Shown here piece after piece: positions 58,183 through 64,000 of a stretch of DNA of 64,000 nucleotides. The position numbers were made by a program, and so were the translations under genes. The stretch is from JALUZX01 sp964561605. Lineage in GTDB: Bacteria; Planctomycetota; UBA1135; JALUZX01. Under the pieces are notes generated by a model. That model saw only the letters and a list, made by a program, of their open reading frames with translations, did not search any database and was not told where the DNA came from. How positions within the stretch are numbered: position 1 is the first letter of the stretch; each line of letters begins with the position of its first letter. Where the stretch lies: the NCBI GenBank assembly GCA_964561605.1, contig CAZLQD010000008.1, positions 1-64,000 of the forward strand, given 5' to 3'.

Positions 58183-59733
58183 TCAACGGATCAGGAAGGA
58201 GGCCAGGTTCGTGAATCTCCAGGTCTTCCCTCCTTTGGCCCAACCCTGGACCAGGGACTGGAGATGGAACGTGTTGCCCGGGAGGCTTGGATTCGGGGGG
58301 ATCAGGAAGGAGTAGTCCGCTCCCGCTGTGGCGGGGTTCGTGGAAAGCATGGGCAGGCCCACCATGAGGGCGGGATCCAGGTGAAAGACGCCCAAGGGCG
58401 GGAGGTTCATCCTTTTCAGCCCCACCCCCAGGAAAGGCAGGACCGGGTAGATGGACTTGAGGCCCCCGTCGGGATTCCTGGAAGTCACCCGGAAGGAGAA
58501 CTTCCTTCCGATCACTCCTTGGGACAAGAGAAGGGTCTGGCGCGTGTCGTTCACCTGGAGGCGGTTCTGCATTCCCTGGGACATGGGGGAGAAGTTGCCG
58601 ACGGCCAGGTCCAAGTCTCCGTCCCCGTCCACGTCGGCCGCCGCCAGGGCCAGGGTTCCGTCACGGGCGGGAGGCATCCCGCCCAGGGTGATGTCCAGGA
58701 AGAAACCTTTGCCGTCGTTCACAAGGAGCTTGTTCTGGGCACCCGAGGTCCCGAAGTTCCCCACCAGGGCGTCCAGATCCCCGTCGCAGTCCAGGTCCCT
58801 GAGAAGAACCGCTCCCGCCCCCTCCATGTCCGAAGGGAGGCTTCCCGCAGGGGCTTCCTTGAAGACCCCCTTTCCGTCGTTCAGGTAGAGGCGGTCCTGG
58901 AGGGCGTTTCCGGCAAGGAGGTCCAGGTCTCCGTCGCCGTCCACGTCTCCCAAGGCCAGGGAGAAGGTCTTCCGGGAGACCAGGGGGAGGCGCCCCTTCG
59001 TCGCGTCGGAGAAGATTCCTTTTCCGTCGTTCAGATAGAGCCGGTTCCGTCCGTCCTTTCCGGGGCCCCACTTGCCCACGATGAAATCAAGGTCTCCGTC
59101 ACCGTCCAGGTCGCCTACTGCCAGGGTCCAGGCGGCGTCCTTCTCCTTGGGCAGGGCCTTGGCGGTGTTTTCGGTGAACCGGCCCTTCCCGTCGTTCAGG
59201 TAGAGGCGGTTCTGGGCCAGGTCGTTCAAGACCAGCAGGTCCGGATCCCCGTCACCGTCGGCGTCGAAGAAGGCCGCGTCCTGGGTCCTTTCCCTGTACC
59301 TCGGAGTGATCGCAGTGGATGTGACGTCTTTGAACCGGCCTTTCCCGTCGTTCAGGTAGAGCTTGTTGTAGCCGTGGTTTCCCGCCAGGAGGTCCAGGTC
59401 TCCGTCTCCGTCCACGTCGGCCGCCGCCAGGACCTGGGTGGGGTCCTTGTCGGCGGGAAGACGGGCGGAAGTCTCGTCCTTGAAGCGGCCTTGGCCGTCG
59501 TTGATGTAGATCCTGTTGATTTCGCCTTTCAAGAAACCGTTCCCCGTGACCAGGTCGGGATCGCCGTCGCCGTCCAGGTCCACGAGGAGGAGGGCCGTGG
59601 TGGTCCTTGCCGCGGCGGGGAGGGCCCGGGCCGTGACATCGGAGAAAAGAGGAGGGGTTCCTTGGGCGGAGAGGGGGGAGAGAAGTCCCGAAAGGAGAAG
59701 AAAGGAGAGAGAGGGGGAAGAGAGCCTTCGCAT
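58183..59733 (-). CDS. Secreted FG-GAP/VCBS repeat protein
   Basis: A 516-residue protein with a signal peptide (MRRLSSPSLSFLLLSGLLSP). The ATG at 59733 has GGAGG nine bases upstream; the one at 59739 has only three. Residues 30-385 hold about seven calcium-binding repeats of the form DVDGDGDLDLLAGN followed by LYLNDGKGRF, which fold as a beta-propeller. Residues 390-516 are a beta-rich C-terminal module with IPPNPSLPGNTFHLQSLV, related to the end of the protein at 3433-4551. An adhesion or matrix role outside the cell is likely. Confidence 0.9.
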   Translation of the reverse strand: MRRLSSPSLSFLLLSGLLSPLSAQGTPPLFSDVTARALPAAARTTTALLLVDLDGDGDPDLVTGNGFLKGEINRIYINDGQGRFKDETSARLPADKDPTQVLAAADVDGDGDLDLLAGNHGYNKLYLNDGKGRFKDVTSTAITPRYRERTQDAAFFDADGDGDPDLLVLNDLAQNRLYLNDGKGRFTENTAKALPKEKDAAWTLAVGDLDGDGDLDFIVGKWGPGKDGRNRLYLNDGKGIFSDATKGRLPLVSRKTFSLALGDVDGDGDLDLLAGNALQDRLYLNDGKGVFKEAPAGSLPSDMEGAGAVLLRDLDCDGDLDALVGNFGTSGAQNKLLVNDGKGFFLDITLGGMPPARDGTLALAAADVDGDGDLDLAVGNFSPMSQGMQNRLQVNDTRQTLLLSQGVIGRKFSFRVTSRNPDGGLKSIYPVLPFLGVGLKRMNLPPLGVFHLDPALMVGLPMLSTNPATAGADYSFLIPPNPSLPGNTFHLQSLVQGWAKGGKTWRFTNLASFLIR

Positions 59734-59940
59734 CGCCATGAACCTCCGTTCCGGATACGGAGAAAATCGCGGAAAAAGGACTTTCCGCGGGGAATGCCGA
59801 GAGCGGCCCGGCGGCCGGCCAGGGAGGCATTGTATCCCTTTCCCCCCCCGGGAACCGCCCCTTGCCGAGTGAGTTTCGGGAAAGACGCTCGATCCGGTAC
59901 AGAAGGACTCCGGCCGGTCTTTACGGGGAAGAGGTCCCTC

Positions 59941-60777
59941 CTAGCACCCGGGGGAAGGCTTTCCCTCCCTGGATGCAAGCAGGTAGTCCCCCAACTCACG
60001 AAAACCCAACCCACCGCGGGCCTTCGTGACCCAAGTCGGTTCCTTTTCCAGGAGGCCGTCGAAATCCCGGACATTGGCCACCCCCACGGAGTTCCGAAAG
60101 AAGCCGAACATGGGGGCGTCGTTGGGGGAGTCTCCCACGAAGAGGGCGTCTCCTCCTCCCTCCTGGAGTTCCTCCCCCAGGACCTCCCGGAAGAAGACCT
60201 TGGTCATGGCGAGCTTGTCGAAATCCCCGAACCAACCGTTCACGTGGATCGAGCTGATCTTCGCCCGGGCCCCGGCGGCGAGGAAGATCTCCCGGATCTT
60301 GAGGACGTCCTCCCGGGGGAGAGGGGGGACGTCCTCGCAAAAATCGATGGCCAGGTCGGAGGCCCGGAAATCCTGGTCTGCGGAAACGGCCGCCCCGGGA
60401 ACGGCCTCCAGGATCCTGGCCTCGAGTTCCTCGAGTCTCCTGCGGTTCCGGGCCCGTTCCTCGGGGGGGGACCAGAAACGGCGGACCATCTTTCTCTTAT
60501 CCCGGTCGTAGTGGAAATAGAAGGCCCCGTTCTCACCCACGACCCCCGCGATGGGCCACATCCGGGCCATGTGGTCGCACCACCCGGCGGGCCGGCCCGT
60601 CACGGAGATCACCTGGATCCCGGCCCTTTCCAGCTCCTCCATGGCGGAGAAGGAAGCCGACAGGAGACGTCCTTCCAGGGTGAGAGTGTCGTCCAGGTCG
60701 GCAAGGACGTAGCGGACCCGGGACGCCTCGGTAAGGGGGAATTGCTCCAGTGGTCTCATTCGCTCTTCGATTGTCAT
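59941..60777 (-). CDS. HAD-superfamily phosphatase (HAD-IIB type)
   Basis: A 278-residue enzyme. Motif I is LADLDDTLT (nucleophile and acid Asp), motif II SVTGRP and motif III/IV GDSPNDAPMF; a cap domain lies between (about residues 85-200). The group includes sugar-phosphate phosphatases such as mannosyl-3-phosphoglycerate and sucrose phosphatases; the substrate is unknown. The start may be the ATG at 60759, which has GAAGAG closer by, six codons later. It is divergent from the alpha-galactosidase gene. Confidence 0.82.
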   Translation of the reverse strand: MTIEERMRPLEQFPLTEASRVRYVLADLDDTLTLEGRLLSASFSAMEELERAGIQVISVTGRPAGWCDHMARMWPIAGVVGENGAFYFHYDRDKRKMVRRFWSPPEERARNRRRLEELEARILEAVPGAAVSADQDFRASDLAIDFCEDVPPLPREDVLKIREIFLAAGARAKISSIHVNGWFGDFDKLAMTKVFFREVLGEELQEGGGDALFVGDSPNDAPMFGFFRNSVGVANVRDFDGLLEKEPTWVTKARGGLGFRELGDYLLASREGKPSPGC

Positions 60778-60878
60778 GTTCGTGAACCTAACCGGGTCGG
60801 GGCGGGAAGGAAAGGTGCACTTTCCCTTCCGAGAGGGTAAAAAGGCGACTCCAGGCCCTGCACATTCGGAGTCTTCCC

Positions 60879-62849
60879 ATGAGATCGGCATCTTCATTCA
60901 TCTTTCTCTTTCTCGTCTCCTCTCTCTTTCCTGGAGGAAAGGCCCAGGAGAAGGCCCTGGACCTGGTGAAGTCCACCCCGGTCCCCGAAGGCTGGTTCCT
61001 CCTCGAAAGGTTGGACCTCTCCCTGGTCCGGCAGGATTGGGGTGAAGCCCGGGCGGCCAAGTCCGTGGACGGAAAACCTCTGCGCCCGGGAGGGGTGGAA
61101 GTGCCCCACGGAATAGGGACCCATGCGGAGAGCGAATTCCTGGTGGACTTGGGGGGAAGGGCCAGGAGGTTTCTCGCCCTTGTCGGTGTGGACGCCGAGG
61201 TGGGCCGGCGGGGCTCGGTCCGGTTCCAGGTCTACCTGGACGGGGAACTGGCCGCCACCACCAGGACCCTCCGGGGAGGGCAGAAGCCTCTTCTCCTGGA
61301 CGTGGACCTGAAAGGGGCGAAAAGGCTCGGCCTCGTAGTGACCTCCGGAGGGGACGGGATCGATTACGACCACGCCGACTGGGGCGGGGCCCTCGTCCTG
61401 ATGGAGGAGGGAGCCTCGGCGCCGAAGGCCCTCTCCGCCCCCCCCGAAGAACCTCCCCGGATCGCCATGGGGGAGAGCCCCGAGCCTTCCATCAACCATC
61501 CCAGGATCACCGGCGCCACGCCGGGAAGGCCCTTTCTCTTCCGGATTCCCGCCTCGGGGAGGAGACCCATGCACTTCTCCGCCCAAGGCCTCCCTCCGGG
61601 GATCGTCCTGGACGAGAAGAAGGGGTTCCTCACAGGGAGCCTGAAGAAGGCCGGGCGCTGGGAGGTCCTGGTCACCGCCCGGAACGAGCTGGGCGAGGAC
61701 AAGGAGAAACTTGTGATCGTCGGGGGGAGGCACAAGCTGGCCCTCACTCCTCCCATGGGATGGAATTCCTGGAACTGCTGGGGATGCGCCGTGACGGCGG
61801 AGCACGTCAAGGCCGCCGCCGACTGGATGGTGAAGAGCGGGCTCGCCGATCACGGGTTCCAGTATATCAACATCGACGATTGCTGGGAGGCGGACCGGGA
61901 CGCCGACGGCGTGATCCGGACCAACAAGAAATTCCCCGACATGAAGGCCCTGGCCGACTACGTCCATTCCAAGGGCCTGAAACTCGGCATCTACTCCTCT
62001 CCCGGCCCCAAGACCTGCGCGGGGTACACTGGGAGCTGGAAGCATGAGGAGGTCGACGCCATGACCTGGGCCGAGTGGGGGATCGACTACCTCAAATACG
62101 ACTGGTGCTCCTACGGGAGGATCGCCAAGGACAGGAGCCTCCCGGAACTCATGAAACCCTACCTGGTCATGAGGAAGGCCCTCGACCGGGTCCCCAGGGA
62201 CATCGTTTACAGCCTTTGCCAGTACGGCATGGGGGAGGTCTGGAAGTGGGGCGCCGAGGTGGGTGGGAATCTCTGGCGGACCACGGGGGACATCCGGGAC
62301 ACCTGGAACAGTATGGCCAGGATCGGTTTCGGCCAGGCCGGCCACGAGGCCTACGCCGGCCCGGGACACTGGAACGACCCGGACATGCTGGTGGTGGGCA
62401 TGGTGGGATGGGGTCCCAAGCTCCATCCTTCCAGGCTCACGAAGAACGAGCAGGTGACCCACATCACCCTCTGGTGCATGCTGGCCGCGCCCCTACTCAT
62501 CGGTTGCGATATGTCCAAGCTGGACCGCTTCACAAAGGCCCTCCTCTCCAACGACGAGGTCCTGGGCGTGAACCAGGACCCCCTGGGGAGACAGGCCTCC
62601 CGGGTGCTCAGGACCGGGACCACCCAGGTCTGGGTCAAGCCCCTTTCCGACGGGACCCTGGCCGTGGCCTTGTTCAACCTGGGAAGGTCCAAGGCGGAGG
62701 TGACCGCTCCATGGGCCGCCCTGGGCCTCGAGGGGCCCCAGAGAGTGAAGAACCTCTGGACCCACATGGAACTGGGCCGGCGGAACGGCCGGGTCTCCAT
62801 GGAGGTGCCCCGCCACGGCGCGGTACTGCTGAAGATCGGGAAGTGGTGA
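60879..62849 (+). CDS. Secreted GH27 alpha-galactosidase with NPCBM domain
   Basis: A 656-residue enzyme with a signal peptide (MRSASSFIFLFLVSSLFPGG). Residues 35-180 are an NPCBM-like carbohydrate-binding domain (VPHGIGTHAESEFLVDLGG). Residues 205-280 look like an Ig-like putative sugar-binding (He_PIG) domain. The catalytic domain starts at about 285 (LTPPMGWNSWNCWGC), with the nucleophile Asp408 in YLKYDWC and the acid/base Asp near 471 in WRTTGDIRD. It removes terminal alpha-galactose from oligo- or polysaccharides outside the cytoplasm. GGAG precedes the ATG. Confidence 0.93.
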   Translation: MRSASSFIFLFLVSSLFPGGKAQEKALDLVKSTPVPEGWFLLERLDLSLVRQDWGEARAAKSVDGKPLRPGGVEVPHGIGTHAESEFLVDLGGRARRFLALVGVDAEVGRRGSVRFQVYLDGELAATTRTLRGGQKPLLLDVDLKGAKRLGLVVTSGGDGIDYDHADWGGALVLMEEGASAPKALSAPPEEPPRIAMGESPEPSINHPRITGATPGRPFLFRIPASGRRPMHFSAQGLPPGIVLDEKKGFLTGSLKKAGRWEVLVTARNELGEDKEKLVIVGGRHKLALTPPMGWNSWNCWGCAVTAEHVKAAADWMVKSGLADHGFQYINIDDCWEADRDADGVIRTNKKFPDMKALADYVHSKGLKLGIYSSPGPKTCAGYTGSWKHEEVDAMTWAEWGIDYLKYDWCSYGRIAKDRSLPELMKPYLVMRKALDRVPRDIVYSLCQYGMGEVWKWGAEVGGNLWRTTGDIRDTWNSMARIGFGQAGHEAYAGPGHWNDPDMLVVGMVGWGPKLHPSRLTKNEQVTHITLWCMLAAPLLIGCDMSKLDRFTKALLSNDEVLGVNQDPLGRQASRVLRTGTTQVWVKPLSDGTLAVALFNLGRSKAEVTAPWAALGLEGPQRVKNLWTHMELGRRNGRVSMEVPRHGAVLLKIGKW

Positions 62850-62956
62850 GAAAAGGGCGTCTCTTCCGCCGGGATGGGCCCTCCCGGGCGGAGAGCGGGA
62901 TGAATCCATGAACCGGATCGCGTTCTATTTGCACCGGCACTGAGGGGCTTTCCGCC

Positions 62957-62975
62957 GGGAACGGAGTCCGTTCCC
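62957..62975 (+). terminator. Hairpin after the alpha-galactosidase gene
   Basis: Perfect 8-base arms GGGAACGG/CCGTTCCC around AGT, about 110 bases after the stop. It is followed by no T-run; terminator by position. Confidence 0.45.
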
Positions 62976-63055
62976 TCACCGAGGCCCCGGCCGGGGCGGT
63001 TCTCCGCCTCGACGGCCCTGCGCCGGAGGAAGGCGATCCCCCTGAATCTCCTCTT

Positions 63056-63116
63056 CCGCCGCCGGGAGGGGCCTCCTTCCGGGCGGCGGCCTTTCAGGGC
63101 CCGAAAGACCTGAAAG
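63056..63116 (+). promoter_or_regulatory. Two leader hairpins ahead of the porin gene
   Basis: First, CCGCCGCCGGGAGG (63056-63069) pairs with CCTTCCGGGCGGCGG (63075-63089) with one bulge. Second, CTTTCAGG (63091-63098) pairs perfectly with CCTGAAAG (63109-63116). The second hairpin's right arm covers the start of the AAAGGAG ribosome site, so folding could limit translation. Confidence 0.45.
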
Positions 63117-63124
63117 GAGAGAAG

Positions 63125-64000
63125 ATGAGAGGAGTCACCTGTTTTCTTTTCCTCGCCCTGGTTCCACCGGCGGGCCTTCCCGCCCAGAGCCACGAGGGCG
63201 TGGGTTCCGAGGAGAAGGCCCCGGAAAGAGGCCGCCCCAAGGAGGGGCTTCCCGGGAAATCGCCCTCCGAGCTCCTGAAGGAGCTGGGGTTCACCTTCTA
63301 CGGCCACTTCCGGCTGGACATGTCCCGTGACTCCTCCAGGACCAATTTCGGGAACACCGCCTTCTACGTCAGGAACCACGGGGCGGGGGACAGGGACGAG
63401 GAGATGAACGTGTCGGCCCGGCACACCAGGCTCGGCCTCTGGTACCGGGGACCCGAATTCCACGGAATGAAGGGGACGGGAAGGGTGGAGATCGACTTCC
63501 TGGGAAAGGCGGTCTACGGGAACACAGTGACCCAGGAGAACCAGCCGGGGATCCGGATGCGTCACGCCTATTTCACGTTGGATTTCCCCGGAACGGGGTG
63601 GTCCGTCCTGGCGGGCCAGACCTGGGACGTCTTCAGCCCTCTCTGCATGAAGAAGATCAACACCCTCGTGGGTTGGGGGCAAGGGAACATGGGTTTCCGC
63701 CGACCCCAGTTCCGGGTGACACGGCGGTGGAAGCGGGAGGGCGGCTCCGCCTTCGAGGCGGCCTTCGCCCTGGCCCGGCCCCAGGCGAGGGACGCCGACG
63801 GGAAGGGCAACGACGACGGCGAGGACCGGGGCCTTCCGGACCTCCAGGGAAGGGTGGCCTGGAAGACGCCCTTCGGAGGGGGGAAGAAGAAGCTGGAGAT
63901 CGGTCTCGGGGGCTTCTACGGGTGGAGGGAACTGGACGACGATCCGGCCAAGGGGATCCGAAGCGATCACTACCAGCCCTTCGCCCTCTGCCTGGACCTC
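63125..64000 (+). CDS. Outer-membrane porin-like protein (cut by window edge)
   Basis: The first 292 residues are seen; the frame runs off the right edge. A signal peptide (MRGVTCFLFLALVPPAGLPAQ) is followed by a charged stretch and then beta-strand pairs typical of a barrel: LGFTFYGHFRLDMSRDSSR, ARHTRLGLWYRGPEF, TGRVEIDFLGKAVYG, RMRHAYFTLDFPGTGWSVLA, GQTWDVFSPL. This pattern fits DcaP-like porins. AAAGGAG precedes the ATG. It may pass oligosaccharides released by the neighbouring alpha-galactosidase, which is inferred from position only. Confidence 0.78.
   Translation, partial: MRGVTCFLFLALVPPAGLPAQSHEGVGSEEKAPERGRPKEGLPGKSPSELLKELGFTFYGHFRLDMSRDSSRTNFGNTAFYVRNHGAGDRDEEMNVSARHTRLGLWYRGPEFHGMKGTGRVEIDFLGKAVYGNTVTQENQPGIRMRHAYFTLDFPGTGWSVLAGQTWDVFSPLCMKKINTLVGWGQGNMGFRRPQFRVTRRWKREGGSAFEAAFALARPQARDADGKGNDDGEDRGLPDLQGRVAWKTPFGGGKKKLEIGLGGFYGWRELDDDPAKGIRSDHYQPFALCLDL

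Noticed and set aside
62908..62943. Eleven-codon frame between the alpha-galactosidase and porin genes
   Set aside because: It has no ribosome site and is too short to support; it is probably chance.

Overview
This 64 kb window is GC-rich, gene-dense bacterial chromosome. The best fit is an uncultured member of the Planctomycetota. That is an inference from several points: the TIGR04138/Minf_1886-type gene, the DUF6599-type lipoprotein, secreted proteins ending in an 'IPNNPxLxG' type C-terminal module, a Tat-type sulfatase, GH38 and GH27 glycosidases with signal peptides, and the pairing of gluzincin and TPR domains. An outer-membrane porin, many lipoproteins and an HtrA protease indicate a diderm cell. 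I see no phage, insertion sequence, integrase or CRISPR array.

Layout. 1-7.8 kb (mostly minus): a cut-off secreted protein, a GT-C-like membrane protein coupled to a papain-like protease, a secreted protein on the plus strand, then a cupin and a large membrane-embedded spermidine-synthase-like protein. 7.9-13.4 kb: a secreted toroid-like protein, HtrA and acetyl-CoA synthetase (acs). 13.4-21.9 kb: a four-gene minus-strand operon whose genes all overlap by ATGA (DUF6599 lipoprotein, Tat-exported Fe-S aldo/keto reductase, GH38 mannosidase, membrane protein with TPRs). 22-28 kb: an ABC/FtsX exporter, a LURP-one protein, an IspH-UbiA fusion and tRNA-Val. 28.4-35.5 kb: envelope genes (DUF432-like protein, coiled-coil lipoprotein, uppP, PGRP amidase) and a two-component sigma-54 pair. 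35.5-36.2 kb: a non-coding array of hairpin-bearing repeats. 36.3-45.4 kb: sulfatase, an RsbW/RsbU-like pair with a response regulator, a MATE transporter and a TPR metallopeptidase. 45.5-50.2 kb: a replication cluster (divergent DnaA-like protein, tmk, holB, ricT, TIGR04138 gene). 50.3-57.8 kb: a tightly coupled operon with two aconitase-family hydro-lyases, a CitD-CitE fusion, CitF and an HGSNAT-like membrane acyltransferase. 57.9-58.1 kb: a second site of the repeat. 58.2-64 kb: FG-GAP protein, HAD phosphatase, alpha-galactosidase and a cut-off porin.

The most interesting items are: the aconitase/citrate-lyase-like operon, whose acyl-carrier domain lacks the prosthetic-group serine; the DnaA-like protein with a changed DNA-binding signature and no recognisable arginine finger; the IspH-UbiA fusion; and the dispersed hairpin repeat. 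Together the secreted enzymes (sulfatase, GH38, GH27, PGRP amidase, porin) suggest a polysaccharide-degrading heterotroph. The acs gene and the lyase operon suggest that acetate or dicarboxylate metabolism matters to it.
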